From: Rhizobium mesosinicum
GTDB lineage: Bacteria > Pseudomonadota > Alphaproteobacteria > Rhizobiales > Rhizobiaceae
Reading direction: 5' to 3'
Length of the DNA stretch: 64,000 bases
NCBI RefSeq assembly: GCF_019511345.1
Contig: NZ_JAEUAK010000003.1
Coordinates: forward strand, 62,001 to 126,000
The stretch's first letter is position 1. Each line of letters opens with the position of its first letter. The notes under the pieces are model-generated. The model was not told the origin of the DNA, ran no database searches, and saw only the letters and a list, made by a program, of their open reading frames with translations. Positions 25,303-34,662 of the stretch are shown here, piece by piece. Position numbers and translations under genes: made by a program.

Positions 25303-26208
25303 TCATTCGGTTTTCGGAGATGCTTCAAAAATGGCAGCGCGTGCCTTGCGGTTCTTTGCCTCGCCGAGGTGATTGGAGAGAAGGCGCGACGCTTCATATC
25401 GCTGGCCCTTATCCAGAACATCAAGAATACGGAGATGCTCTTCATTCTGGCCTCGAACCTGCTCACGGTTCAAGGTCTGACGATATTCGACCAGACGTCG
25501 AAGCTGGTTCTGGCGCTCGATCGTGCTAACGAGGAAACGGTTACCCGACATCGCGGCTAGTCCTTCGTGGAACTGGGCGTTGATCTCGAAAAGCTCGATC
25601 TGAGTGAGGGATTTCCAGCCGCCATCGCAAACCATCATCTGCTGCTGCCGTAGACGGTCCATGATCAGCCGGTCGATCTTGAAGGCGTCGCTCACAAGAC
25701 CGGCTGGCTCAAGCATTTGTCGCAGTTCATAGCTTTCGCGGTAGGCATCGACCGAGTCAATGAGCTGACTGAACGACCATCCACGCCCTTCGCGGCGTTC
25801 AATCCATCCTTCAGCTGCTATCCTTGTCAGTATCCGTCGAAGTCTTGGACGCGAAATATTGTATCGGCGCATGAGATCGGGCTCGGACACCGTTTCCGGA
25901 ATCTCACCGACTAGCCTGTCGTCTGCTATGGACAGATAAAGTACTTCATCGTCGCTGGAGGCATCCTGCTCTGCAGCCGGAGTGGCAGGCTCCGGCGCAA
26001 CGCTTCTTAGGAAATAGCCGCGGTTGGGAACCTGTTGGACGTAGCCGTGCGATGTCAGATGCAGCAGGGCTGCACGAATAGGCCCGCGAGAGGTCCCGAG
26101 AACTTCTGACAGCGAGGCCTCTGTCAGGTGATGGCCTGGCGTGTATCCCCTCGTCCGGATATGTTTCAAGATTTTGGCGGCTAACGCCTTATGAAGCTGA
26201 TTTGCCAT
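25303..26208 (-). CDS. GntR-family regulator with two winged-helix segments and FCD-like domain
   Basis: A 301-aa regulator. Residues 1-70 form a GntR winged helix (ASLSEVLGTSRGPIRAALL, GYVQQVPNRGYFL). Residues 95-150 look like a second winged helix (SEPDLMRRYNISRPRLRRIL, WIERREGRGWSF). The C-terminal 140 residues are an all-helical FCD-like ligand domain (SYELRQMLEPAGL, EINAQFHEGLAAMSGNRFL). Two DNA-binding modules in one chain are less usual. It is divergent from tctC, with a near-perfect 28-bp palindrome in between, and is probably the repressor of the transporter-catabolic operon. Confidence 0.87.
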   Translation of the reverse strand: MANQLHKALAAKILKHIRTRGYTPGHHLTEASLSEVLGTSRGPIRAALLHLTSHGYVQQVPNRGYFLRSVAPEPATPAAEQDASSDDEVLYLSIADDRLVGEIPETVSEPDLMRRYNISRPRLRRILTRIAAEGWIERREGRGWSFSQLIDSVDAYRESYELRQMLEPAGLVSDAFKIDRLIMDRLRQQQMMVCDGGWKSLTQIELFEINAQFHEGLAAMSGNRFLVSTIERQNQLRRLVEYRQTLNREQVRGQNEEHLRILDVLDKGQRYEASRLLSNHLGEAKNRKARAAIFEASPKTE

Positions 26209-26283
26209 ATATCATCCCCGCTAAGCCATTTCCTCATATAACAGTCCGCCCCACCAGCGCCAGCCACTTGCCAATCTCGCCAG

Positions 26284-26311
26284 ATTGTCGTAAATGAATA
26301 TTTATGACAAT
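26284..26311. promoter_or_regulatory. probable GntR operator upstream of tctC
   Basis: ATTGTCGTAAAT (26284-26295) and ATTTATGACAAT (26300-26311) are inverted copies with one mismatch around GAAT. The palindrome lies 77 bp before the tctC ATG and 76 bp from the GntR start, so it could control both. Confidence 0.6.
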
Positions 26312-26387
26312 TATCGCAAGGAGGCGATATTGTTGATCGAGGCGGGAAAGGTCCCGCACTCTTCGTCAGCTCAAGGGGAGGAACCCA

Positions 26388-27341
26388 ATGAACTTTAAGA
26401 GCGCCTTCGGCGCAGCGATCTGGCTTGCGATTTTTTCCGCACCGGCATTGGCCGATCCCGCAGTAGTCATGGCGCCGGGAAGCGCCGGTGGGGGGTACGA
26501 TGCGATGGCGCGCCTGCCGTTCGAGGCAATGCGCAAGGAAGGCATTTTCACCGACGGCGCACAGTTCACGAACCGCGGCGGCGCAGGTGGCGCGATCGGA
26601 CTAGCCGAATTCGTCAATACGTCGAAGGGCAATGACAACGCGGTTATGTCAATGGGCGCGATCCTCATCGGCGGTATCGTCCTGAACAATTCTCCCGTTA
26701 CGCTGAAGGATGTAACGCCACTGGTTCGCCTGACGAATGACACCGGGGCGATCGCGGTCCCTGCCAACTCAGACATCAAGACGATCAATGATCTTGTTGC
26801 CAAGATGAAGGAGAACCTCGGAGGCGTCGCTATCGGCGGGGGTTCTGCAGGTGGCGTCGATCATATCGCGATGGCGCTTCTGGCCAAGGCTAATGGTCTT
26901 GAAGCATCGAAGCTGAACTACATTCCCTATGCGGGCGGCGCCGAAGTGGTGACGGCTCTTGCCGGGGGCAGCACCAAGGCTGCCATATCCGGCCTCTCGG
27001 AGTTCCGCTCGCTTGCCGAAGCTGGTCGTATCCGCATCATCGCCGTCACATCCAAGGAGCGTGTCGCGGGGATTGATGCACCGAGTCTCACCGAGGCCGG
27101 CTATCCCGTCGTCATTGGCAACTGGCGCGGAATCGTGGGGGCTCCGGGAATGAGTGCCGACGCCAAGAAGATCTGGCTCGATCGGTTCGCCAAGATGCAT
27201 GAGACGGAAACTTGGAAGGCGACGCTCAAAAAGCAGAACTGGGAAGACGCGTATCTCTCCGGCGATGACTTCGTGAAGTTTCTCGACAACGAAGTAGCCA
27301 ACCAGACCGCGACGCTTAAAGACGTCGGCCTGACGAAATAG
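26388..27341 (+). CDS. tctC: TctC-type tripartite transporter solute-binding protein
   Basis: A 317-aa periplasmic receptor of the Bug/TctC family, which delivers carboxylates to a TctAB membrane pair. Residues 1-20 (MNFKSAFGAAIWLAIFSAPA) are a signal peptide with cleavage after LADP or nearby. Family landmarks are APGSAGGGYDAMAR at the N-terminus, GGSAGGVDHIAMALLAKANG in the middle and IPYAGGAEVVTALAGG, which form the ligand pocket. AGGGGAGG precedes the ATG. It is the first gene of the tctCBA operon. The neighbours suggest a four-carbon hydroxy-acid ligand, not citrate. Confidence 0.92.
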   Translation: MNFKSAFGAAIWLAIFSAPALADPAVVMAPGSAGGGYDAMARLPFEAMRKEGIFTDGAQFTNRGGAGGAIGLAEFVNTSKGNDNAVMSMGAILIGGIVLNNSPVTLKDVTPLVRLTNDTGAIAVPANSDIKTINDLVAKMKENLGGVAIGGGSAGGVDHIAMALLAKANGLEASKLNYIPYAGGAEVVTALAGGSTKAAISGLSEFRSLAEAGRIRIIAVTSKERVAGIDAPSLTEAGYPVVIGNWRGIVGAPGMSADAKKIWLDRFAKMHETETWKATLKKQNWEDAYLSGDDFVKFLDNEVANQTATLKDVGLTK

Positions 27342-27358
27342 TCCAAGGGCCGGAGACG

Positions 27359-27838
27359 ATGAAAATGGCCGAACGTCCTTACTGGATAGCCGCAGGCGTT
27401 ATCGCCTTCGGCCTCGTCTGGTTCTACCAGGCTTCGCTCTTACCCCAATTCGCTCAGTACGCCGAACTTGGTCCGGGTTTCACCGTGACCCTTGTCGGCG
27501 GGGGGCTGATGATCTTTGGTGCGATCCTCGCATTTCAGATCTATCGCGGACAGAATTTCGATCCGCAGGATGCGGAGGACGTCGCGAATGACGTTCCTCC
27601 CTCGCGCAGCGCTCTTGCGCTGGCAACTGCTGGTGCAGGGCTCCCAATCCTGACTATGACGACGCTCGGCTTCGTCATCACCGCAACGGCAAGCTTTGTG
27701 CTTACCGCGCGCGCATTCCAATCCCACCGGTATGTGTTCAACACTGTCGTTGGGGCAGTCTTCTCCCTTGTTTGCTGGTACGGCTTCCGGCTGCTGGGCG
27801 TTCCGCTCGGCGGGCTGCTGCCGATAGCGGGGCTCTGA
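27359..27838 (+). CDS. tctB: TctB-type small membrane subunit
   Basis: A 159-aa membrane protein with four predicted helices (about 8-24, 38-58, 83-103 and 117-150). This is the usual size and layout of the small TctB subunit. It is separated by 17 bp from tctC and by 2 bp from tctA. Sequence identity in this family is low, so the call rests largely on position and topology. Confidence 0.88.
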   Translation: MKMAERPYWIAAGVIAFGLVWFYQASLLPQFAQYAELGPGFTVTLVGGGLMIFGAILAFQIYRGQNFDPQDAEDVANDVPPSRSALALATAGAGLPILTMTTLGFVITATASFVLTARAFQSHRYVFNTVVGAVFSLVCWYGFRLLGVPLGGLLPIAGL

Positions 27839-27840
27839 CC

Positions 27841-29367
27841 ATGAACTCCTTCTACTTACTTGCCCAGGGCTTCGCCGTCGCCCTTGAGCCACATAACCTT
27901 ATGTGGGCATTTATCGGGACCTTCCTCGGAACTGCGATCGGGGTTCTTCCCGGTATCGGTCCGGCACTCACCATCGCACTGCTGCTGCCCGTCACTGTCA
28001 ACGTCGACCCGACGGGCGCGTTCATCATGTTCGCGGGCATCTTCTATGGCGCCATGTACGGCGGCTCGACGACGTCGATCCTGCTGAACACTCCCGGCGA
28101 GAGCGGCTCGATGATGACCGCGCTCGAAGGAAACAAGATGGCGAGGAACGGGCGCGGTGCCGCCGCGCTTGCAACCGCCGCCATCGGCTCGTTCGTCGCT
28201 GGCACAATTGCCACGGTCGGGATCACGTTCCTGGCGCCTCCGATTGCCGAACTGGCATTCATCTTCAAGCCTCAGGACTACTTCGCCCTGATGGTGCTGG
28301 CATTCATGTCGGTCTCGGTCGTCATGGGCAGCTCGAAGGTGAGGGGCTTCATCGCGCTCTTCATCGGCCTGGCGCTCGGCCTCATCGGGATCGATGGCCA
28401 GACGGGCGTATCCCGGCTTGCATTCGGACTTCCTGATCTGCTCGACGGCGTCGACATGACGGTGGTCCTGGTCTCGCTCTTTGCCGTCGGCGAGGCATTG
28501 TATGTCGCGAGCCGATTTGCCTTCGCACCTCCACATCTCAACCCGATCTCGGGCGGTCTGTGGATGACACGCGAAGACTGGAAGCGGTCGTGGAAACCGT
28601 GGATTCGCGGTACGGCGCTCGGGTTCCCAATCGGTGCCTTGCCGGCCGGCGGCGCCGAGATTCCAACATTCCTGTCCTACACGATCGAGCGGAAGCTTAC
28701 CCGTCATCCGGAAGACTTCGGCAATGGCGCCATCGAAGGTGTTGCTGGGCCGGAGGCCGCAAACAATGCCGCTGCGGCGGGCGTGCTCGTTCCGCTTCTG
28801 ACGCTCGGGCTTCCGACGTCGGCGACGGCGGCGATCCTTCTGGCTGCATTCCAGAACTACGGCCTGCAGCCAGGTCCGCTTTTGTTTATCAACAGCGGCG
28901 AACTCGTTTGGGGACTCATCGCGTCTCTCTATGTCGGCAACATCATGCTCCTCATCCTGAACCTGCCGCTGGTAGGTCTCTGGGTGCGGCTGCTGCTGAT
29001 CCCGCGTCCATACCTCTATGCAGGCATCCTCATCTTCTCGCTTGTCGGGATCTGGGGAGTGTCGAACTCGTGGCTCGATCTTGTCCTGATGTTCTCGATC
29101 GGTTGCCTCGGCTACGTCATGCGCGTCTATGACTTCCCGATTGCACCCGTGCTGATCGGACTGATTTTGGGTCCCATGGCCGAGACCCAGTTCCGCCGTG
29201 CCCTTGCTATTGGACAGGGTGACCCGCTCACCCTCGTATCCACACCCATGTCGGGTGTTATCATCGCTGTATCCATTGGCCTTCTCGCCGTCCCATACCT
29301 GCTTCGCAAGGCAGTTATCGGGAAGGATATACAGCCGGAAATCCAAGCTGCCAGCGAGCCGAGATGA
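27841..29367 (+). CDS. tctA: TctA-type large membrane subunit
   Basis: A 508-aa polytopic permease (about 11-12 helices) forming the channel of the tripartite transporter. The signature [20 protein letters not shown] is at 23-42, followed by [18 protein letters not shown] and, near residue 320, the repeat-like [20 protein letters not shown]. The ATG at 27841 follows the tctB stop directly. An upstream in-frame start would lie inside tctB and is rejected. Transport is expected to be driven by an ion gradient. Confidence 0.93.
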   Translation: MNSFYLLAQGFAVALEPHNLMWAFIGTFLGTAIGVLPGIGPALTIALLLPVTVNVDPTGAFIMFAGIFYGAMYGGSTTSILLNTPGESGSMMTALEGNKMARNGRGAAALATAAIGSFVAGTIATVGITFLAPPIAELAFIFKPQDYFALMVLAFMSVSVVMGSSKVRGFIALFIGLALGLIGIDGQTGVSRLAFGLPDLLDGVDMTVVLVSLFAVGEALYVASRFAFAPPHLNPISGGLWMTREDWKRSWKPWIRGTALGFPIGALPAGGAEIPTFLSYTIERKLTRHPEDFGNGAIEGVAGPEAANNAAAAGVLVPLLTLGLPTSATAAILLAAFQNYGLQPGPLLFINSGELVWGLIASLYVGNIMLLILNLPLVGLWVRLLLIPRPYLYAGILIFSLVGIWGVSNSWLDLVLMFSIGCLGYVMRVYDFPIAPVLIGLILGPMAETQFRRALAIGQGDPLTLVSTPMSGVIIAVSIGLLAVPYLLRKAVIGKDIQPEIQAASEPR

Positions 29368-29386
29368 CCTCGGCTGGAGTTGAAGT

Positions 29387-30709
29387 GTGATTACTTTACT
29401 AGCTTACGGAATGATTGCGGTCTTCATGACCGCAATCATGACACGCGCCCTCTCGGCGCTCATAGCACTGATCCTGGTGCCAGCGATCTTTGCGGTCGCG
29501 GCAGGCTTCCTGCCCGGTCTGCCGGACATGATTATTGACGGCCTCAAGTCTATCGCCCCGACAGGGGTACTGCTGCTGTTCGCAATCCTCTACTTCGGAT
29601 TGATGATCGACGTTGGTCTGTTCGATCCGATTGTGCGTCTCGTCGTGCGCCTCTGCCATGGAGACCCGCTCCGCGTCATTGTCGGCTCTACTCTCCTGTC
29701 GGCCATCATATCTCTCGATGGCGATGGCTCGACCACCTATCTGCTTTGCATCACCGCGATGCTGCCGCTCCACCGAAAGCTTGGAATCAACCCGCTCATT
29801 CTCCCGGCGGTCACGATGCTTCCGAACAGCATCATGAACATCGCACCGTGGGGCGGACCCACCGCACGCGTGGTGGCGGCTCTCCATCTGGATTCAGGCC
29901 AGGTATTCCTGCCCCTCATTCCTGCAATCGCCGTTGCCTTTGTAGTGACCGTCGGCATCGCCTGGTACCTCGGCCTCAAAGAACGGAAGCGCCTTGGCAA
30001 AATCGATTTCGTCTACACCGGGCCCAAGGTCTCCGAACGCAGTCTGATTGACGAAGATCGGATCCTTCCTCCGCGCGAACAGCGCGACGTCCCGGCATGG
30101 CGTCAGACGTTCAACATTATACTGACCGTAGTGCTGATGGTCCTGCTTGTCCTCAACATTGCTCCGTTGGCGATCCTGTTCATGTTCGCCTTCGCAGTCG
30201 CGATTACCGTGAACTTCCCTAAGCTGAGTGAACAGCGCGAGCGGCTGGCTGCTCATTCCGGCAGCGCTATGGCCGTCGTGTCGGTGATCTTCGCCGCGGG
30301 CGTCTTCACGGGCATTCTCAAGGGCACTGGAATGACCGAGGCCCTCGCACAGAGCATCGTCTGGCTGATCCCAGCGGCCCATGGAAACCTGCTTCCCGTC
30401 ATGACGGCACTCATCAGCGGTCCGTTCACGTTCTTCCTCTCCAACGATGCGTTCTACTTCGGTGTCGTCCCCGTGCTCGCCGAGGCGGGCAGGGCCTATG
30501 GCATCGCCCCTGAGGTCATCGCCCGGGCTTCGCTGATCGGCCAGCCGCTGCACCAGCTCAGCCCGCTTGTCGCCGCCGGATACGTCCTCATCGGGCTTGC
30601 GGAGGTCGAACTGGGCGACCACCAGCGGTTCTCAATCAAATGGGCGGTCCTCCTCGCATTCCTCATGCTCCTCGCCGCGCTCCTTACGGGCGCCGTAACC
30701 CTCTTCTGA
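29387..30709 (+). CDS. CitMHS-family carboxylate:cation symporter
   Basis: A 440-aa membrane protein with about 11-12 helices. It starts with GTG at 29387, 19 bp after tctA. The pattern matches CitMHS/ion-transporter proteins: an N-terminal MIAVFMTAIMTRALSAL, FGLMIDVGLFDP near 72, SLDGDGSTTYLL near 108, and FTFFLSNDAFYFGVVPVL near 345. Such carriers move citrate-like acids as metal complexes or with H+. Its presence directly after a complete TctCBA set gives the cluster two unrelated carriers, perhaps for import and export or for two substrates. Confidence 0.87.
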   Translation: MITLLAYGMIAVFMTAIMTRALSALIALILVPAIFAVAAGFLPGLPDMIIDGLKSIAPTGVLLLFAILYFGLMIDVGLFDPIVRLVVRLCHGDPLRVIVGSTLLSAIISLDGDGSTTYLLCITAMLPLHRKLGINPLILPAVTMLPNSIMNIAPWGGPTARVVAALHLDSGQVFLPLIPAIAVAFVVTVGIAWYLGLKERKRLGKIDFVYTGPKVSERSLIDEDRILPPREQRDVPAWRQTFNIILTVVLMVLLVLNIAPLAILFMFAFAVAITVNFPKLSEQRERLAAHSGSAMAVVSVIFAAGVFTGILKGTGMTEALAQSIVWLIPAAHGNLLPVMTALISGPFTFFLSNDAFYFGVVPVLAEAGRAYGIAPEVIARASLIGQPLHQLSPLVAAGYVLIGLAEVELGDHQRFSIKWAVLLAFLMLLAALLTGAVTLF

Positions 30710-30729
30710 ATCGCAAAGGACTCTTGGAA

Positions 30730-31812
30730 ATGACTGAGACACAGTATTTCGAGGCTGGCGAACTTACAGACTTCGCCGCACGAATCTTCGAGCATACGGG
30801 AATGACGCGCTACGATGCCAGCGTCATTGGCCATGACCTCGTCAAAGCGAACCTGCGAGGGATCGACTCTCACGGGATTTCCCGCATCCCGATGTACGTC
30901 GAACGTCTCTCGAAAGGCCTCGTCAACCCCCGCCCTAACGTGACGGTGAAGAACGTGGCAGGTGCTGTTTCCCTTGTCGATGGCGACAACGGTATGGGTT
31001 TCATTGCATCGCACCGGGCGACTGACGAGGCAGTCGCGCTCGCCGCAAAGAACGGCATTGGCCTTGTTGGAGTTCATCACAGCACGCACTTCGGCATGGG
31101 AGCACTCTACGCGCTGCAGGCCATCGAGGCTGGCTTCATTACCATGATCTTCACCAACTCGTCGCCTGCAATCCCCATGTGGGGCGGCCGGACGACCTTT
31201 CTTGGCGCGAGCCCGATTGCCGCTGGTATTCCTGGCGGGAAATACCCCCCCTACGTGATGGACATGGCGATGACCGTTATCGCTCGCGGCAAGATCAGGC
31301 TTGCGGAAATGAAGGGAGAACCGATCCCGGAAGGTCTTGCGCTGGACGTCGACGGCAACCCAACCACGGACGCCGGGAAAGCCTTCGCAGGCGTTTGCCT
31401 GCCATTTGGCGGCGTCAAGGGTTCGGTCCTCGCAACTTTGATGGACCTGATGTCCGGCGTGCTTACCGGGGCCAACTTCGGCGGTGAAGTGAAAAGCCTA
31501 TATTTTGACCACAGCGAGCCCCAGAACGTTGGTCACCTGTTCTTCGCGATCAAGCCCGATCTCTTCATGTCGCTCGAGAACTTCGACGCGCGAATGGACG
31601 AGTTCTACGAGCGCATCAAGAAGCTACCGCGCGCTGCGGGCGTTGACGAAATCATGCTTCCCGGTGAACCCGAAGAGCGGCGCGAGCAGCAGCGTCGCAA
31701 GGAAGGCGTTCCGATCACTTCCAACGTCGTTGAGGACCTTATCAAGGAGGGCGAACGTATCGGTGTGGCATTCCCGAAGGGTCGCGGTGCGCCGATCGGG
31801 GCTGCGGCATGA
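30730..31812 (+). CDS. malate/lactate-type (LDH2 family) dehydrogenase
   Basis: A 360-aa NAD(P)-dependent 2-hydroxyacid dehydrogenase of the Ldh2/MDG2/YlbC family, not a Rossmann enzyme. The family motif GIDSHGISRIPMY is near residue 42, with VHHSTHFGMGALYAL around 117, an SSPAIPMWGG loop, and KGSVLATLMDLMSGVL near 235. The ATG at 30730 has AAAGGA 9 nt upstream; the frame further 5' overlaps the carrier gene. Its stop overlaps the next start by 4 bp. In this operon it may oxidise a tetronate to 2-oxo-tetronate, feeding the OtnI-like isomerase (inference). Confidence 0.88.
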   Translation: MTETQYFEAGELTDFAARIFEHTGMTRYDASVIGHDLVKANLRGIDSHGISRIPMYVERLSKGLVNPRPNVTVKNVAGAVSLVDGDNGMGFIASHRATDEAVALAAKNGIGLVGVHHSTHFGMGALYALQAIEAGFITMIFTNSSPAIPMWGGRTTFLGASPIAAGIPGGKYPPYVMDMAMTVIARGKIRLAEMKGEPIPEGLALDVDGNPTTDAGKAFAGVCLPFGGVKGSVLATLMDLMSGVLTGANFGGEVKSLYFDHSEPQNVGHLFFAIKPDLFMSLENFDARMDEFYERIKKLPRAAGVDEIMLPGEPEERREQQRRKEGVPITSNVVEDLIKEGERIGVAFPKGRGAPIGAAA

Positions 31813-32615
31813 CATCGGACAAGTTCTCTGCCCACATCGGATATCTGTTCACGGAACTCCCGGTCGCCGAGCGCATCGCGGCCGCGGCCAAGGCGGGGTT
31901 TACAGCTATCGAGCATCCACAGCCTTTCACCATCGATGCGAAGGAGATGCGCAAGCTCTTGTCCGACAACGGTCTCGTTTTTGCGCAGCTTGCTGGCGGA
32001 GCGGGTGATGCATCCAAGGGCGAGAAGGGCCTCGGCGCCCTAGCGGGACGTGAGGGAGACTTCCGCGCCGGGTTCAATCGGGCGCTCGATTATGCGGTCA
32101 CAGTCGGTGCCCCCTTCGTGCACCCCATGGCAGGCGTCCCCCAAGGCGATGACGCTGCGCGCTGGATCGGCGTCTATACCGAAAACGTCCATTACGCGGT
32201 GGAGCGCACCTCTAACACTGGCGTGAAGGTCCTTATCGAGGCCATAAGTCATGCGGCTGTCCCAGGCTATGCGGTTTCGACGCTCGCCGAGGCGGCGCGC
32301 ATCCAGGACGTATTCGGTACTAATAGTGTCGCGCTTCTGGTCGACACCTACCACGCTGCTGCGAACGGATTGGACGCCGCAGACTGGCTTCGTGCAAACC
32401 CGGGCCGGACTGGCCACATCCATATCGCCGATTGCCCCGGTCGCCACGAACCGGGAACCGGAAACATCAACTTCGCCAGCGTCCTTGACGTCCTGGCCGA
32501 ACAGCAATTTGAGGGCGCTATCGGCTTCGAATACGTGCCGTCAACCACAACCGTCGAAAGCGCGGCATTTTTGAAAGGCTGGAAATCCCGGTCCCGACAA
32601 CGCGTGATCCAATAA
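31809..32615 (+). CDS. otnI: hydroxypyruvate isomerase-like protein, probable 2-oxo-tetronate isomerase
   Basis: A 268-aa xylose-isomerase-like TIM barrel of the Hyi family. It begins SAHIGYLFTELPVAERIAAA and has metal-site stretches LIEAISHAAVPGY, LLVDTYHAA, GHIHIADCPGRHEPGTG and GFEYVPS. OtnI (Hyi family) converts 2-oxo- to 3-oxo-tetronate, the substrate of OtnK. OtnK and OtnC are encoded 2-5 kb away, so I prefer OtnI over glyoxylate-linked hydroxypyruvate isomerase. The start overlaps the dehydrogenase stop (ATGA). Confidence 0.78.
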   Translation: MTSDKFSAHIGYLFTELPVAERIAAAAKAGFTAIEHPQPFTIDAKEMRKLLSDNGLVFAQLAGGAGDASKGEKGLGALAGREGDFRAGFNRALDYAVTVGAPFVHPMAGVPQGDDAARWIGVYTENVHYAVERTSNTGVKVLIEAISHAAVPGYAVSTLAEAARIQDVFGTNSVALLVDTYHAAANGLDAADWLRANPGRTGHIHIADCPGRHEPGTGNINFASVLDVLAEQQFEGAIGFEYVPSTTTVESAAFLKGWKSRSRQRVIQ

Positions 32616-32635
32616 AAGAAGCAATGGAGAAGATG

Positions 32636-34006
32636 ATGATCGTTTCAGTCAATCCGGCGAACGGCAAGGAACTTGCCCGATACGAACTGCACGACGACGC
32701 CTTCGTCGATAACGCACTGACGGCCGCTGCCAACGCGCAGAAAGCGTGGCGTAGGGTTCCAATCGAAGAGCGCGTCGGCCTGCTGAAGAACATGGCCAAG
32801 GCACTGCGTAGCGGGAAATCCAGTTACGCGGAGATGATCACCCGCGAGATGGGCAAGCCCATCGCGGAGTCCGAGGGCGAGATCGAGAAGTGCGCGTACA
32901 ACTGCGACTTCTATGCCGAGCACGCTGCAAGGTATCTGGCAGACGAGCCTGCGCCTTCCAACGCAACGGAGAGCGTCGTCGAGTTCGATCCGCTTGGCGT
33001 GGTTCTGGCGATCATGCCTTGGAATTATCCGTTCTGGCAGTTCTTCCGCTTTGCCGCACCGGCGTTTGCAGCTGGCAATGGCGCTGTCCTCAAGCACGCC
33101 AACAACGTGCCGGAATGCGCTCTCGCGATCCAGGACATCATGAAGGAGGCTGGGTGCCCGGATGGGCTGTTCGCAACCCTCATGATCGATGCCTCGAAGG
33201 TTGCGGATATCATTGCAGATGACCGCATCGCCGCCGTCACGCTGACGGGATCGACGGAAGTCGGCGCCATAGTTGCCGCGCAGGCTGGAAAGGCCCTGAA
33301 GAAGCAGGTCCTCGAACTCGGCGGCTCCGACCCGTTCATCGTTCTCGCAGACGCCGATCTCGAAGAAGCTGCGAAGGTCGCCGTCAAGGCTCGCTACATC
33401 AACGTCGGCCAGTCATGCGTAAACGCCAAGCGCTTTATTGTCGAGGAAAGCGTCGCCGACCGCTTCGTCGAGCTCTTTCTTGAAGGCGTCGCTAAGCTAA
33501 AGATTGGGGATCCGATGGAGCGAGACACCAATATCGGACCGATGGCTCGTGAAAACCTGATGAGCGGGCTTCACAGCCAGGTTGAGCGGACGCTGGCCTC
33601 CGGCGCGGTTCTCAAGACTGGGGGCAAACCGATCGAGGGCGCTGGCTTCTACTACCCACCGACCGTTCTCGACAACGTCAAGCCGGACATGGTCGCGTTC
33701 TGTGAGGAGACTTTCGGTCCGGTCGCCGCGATCATCCGCGTGAAGGATGCCGACGAGGCCATCCGTCTGGCCAACCAGACCGAGTTCGGTCTCGGTTCCG
33801 CGCTCTGGTCGACGAACATTGAGCGAGCCCGCAAGCTCGCTCGGGATATCGACGCCGGCGCGGTCTTCATCAACGGAATGGTGGCCTCCGATCCGCGCTA
33901 CCCGTTCGGCGGCATCAAGCGCTCCGGCTACGGCCGCGAGCTCGGCATATACGGCATCCGTGAATTCGTGAACATCAAGACGGTCTGGGTCGGTCCGGCC
34001 AAGTAG
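32636..34006 (+). CDS. aldehyde dehydrogenase, succinate-semialdehyde dehydrogenase-like
   Basis: A 456-aa NAD(P)+-dependent aldehyde dehydrogenase: the NWxPF-like MPWNYPFWQFFR near 125, a glycine loop LTGSTEVG, the general base in LELGGSDP, and the catalytic Cys in NVGQSC followed by NAKRFIV. The C-terminal EETFGPVAAII and YPFGGIKRSGYGRE are also present. Overall it is closest to short GabD/Sad-type enzymes. Of three nearby ATG codons (32624, 32633, 32636), 32636 has the best spacing to GGAG, so I use it. It probably oxidises an aldehyde from acid-sugar breakdown; the substrate is not determined. Confidence 0.9.
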   Translation: MIVSVNPANGKELARYELHDDAFVDNALTAAANAQKAWRRVPIEERVGLLKNMAKALRSGKSSYAEMITREMGKPIAESEGEIEKCAYNCDFYAEHAARYLADEPAPSNATESVVEFDPLGVVLAIMPWNYPFWQFFRFAAPAFAAGNGAVLKHANNVPECALAIQDIMKEAGCPDGLFATLMIDASKVADIIADDRIAAVTLTGSTEVGAIVAAQAGKALKKQVLELGGSDPFIVLADADLEEAAKVAVKARYINVGQSCVNAKRFIVEESVADRFVELFLEGVAKLKIGDPMERDTNIGPMARENLMSGLHSQVERTLASGAVLKTGGKPIEGAGFYYPPTVLDNVKPDMVAFCEETFGPVAAIIRVKDADEAIRLANQTEFGLGSALWSTNIERARKLARDIDAGAVFINGMVASDPRYPFGGIKRSGYGRELGIYGIREFVNIKTVWVGPAK

Positions 34007-34034
34007 CCGCGCCACAAGGAACAAGGAAACGACA

Positions 34035-34442
34035 ATGTCTGCAGCAGCAATCCTTCGTCCCAAGGAGCTCAAGACCAACGACCGCGGCGGTGGCGCGCGT
34101 ACGACACCGCTCGTCACCCGCAGGTGCGGCTCCACCAGCATGATCAATGGCATCACTGCCTTCGACCCCGGCGCTTCCATCGGCCTTCACAAACACAATT
34201 GCGAAGAGAGCGTTATGGTCATCGAGGGCCAGGCAATCGCTGAGATCGACGGTGTCCCGCACCAGCTCGATACCAACGACACGACATGGATCCCGGCTAA
34301 CGTGCCCCATCGGTTCATCAACCCGACGGACAAGCCAATGCGCATCTTCTGGACCTATGCATCCGTCGATGCCACGCGCACGATGATCGCCACTGGCGAA
34401 GAACGCACGATCGACGCCGAGCACATCCAGAAGCCCGAGTGA
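34035..34442 (+). CDS. small cupin-domain protein
   Basis: A 135-aa single-domain cupin. Motif 1 is G-x5-H-x-H-x3-4-E (GLHKHNCEESVMVIEG, about 54-69) and motif 2 is WIPANVPHRFIN (about 89-100). The histidines and glutamate indicate a bound metal. AAGGAAA lies 5 nt before the ATG. It is last in the tct-to-ALDH operon. It could be a sugar isomerase, a mutarotase-like enzyme or a sensor; no specific function can be assigned. Confidence 0.85.
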   Translation: MSAAAILRPKELKTNDRGGGARTTPLVTRRCGSTSMINGITAFDPGASIGLHKHNCEESVMVIEGQAIAEIDGVPHQLDTNDTTWIPANVPHRFINPTDKPMRIFWTYASVDATRTMIATGEERTIDAEHIQKPE

Positions 34443-34446
34443 ACCG

Positions 34447-34650
34447 GTGATTCATGAAGTTGCAGAGATCACGGTGAAATCGGGCGAGGAAGTGAACTTC
34501 GAAAATGGGACGATCGGCGAATCCAGGGACGCTTCTGCTAGGGCTGACGACGATCGCGAGCAGGTGAGCCGTAACGCCGGACGCAGCTTTCTGATGGAGG
34601 ATAATCGTCCAAGGACAGGCGGACCAAGTCCGGCTCCGATTGATTATTGA
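34447..34650 (+). pseudogene. possible antibiotic-biosynthesis-monooxygenase N-terminal fragment
   Basis: A GTG five bases after the cupin stop opens a 67-codon frame. Its first 20 residues (MIHEVAEITVKSGEEVNFEN) resemble the first strand and helix of ABM-fold small monooxygenases. The remainder is charged, proline-rich and unlike the family, so it is probably a truncated relic or a chance extension. Confidence 0.35.
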
Positions 34651-34662
34651 CAGCCACCGACA

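Noticed and set aside
27856..29346. A 496-codon open frame antisense to tctA
   Set aside because: The product is charged, His- and Arg-rich and domainless; the sense strand encodes an unmistakable TctA.
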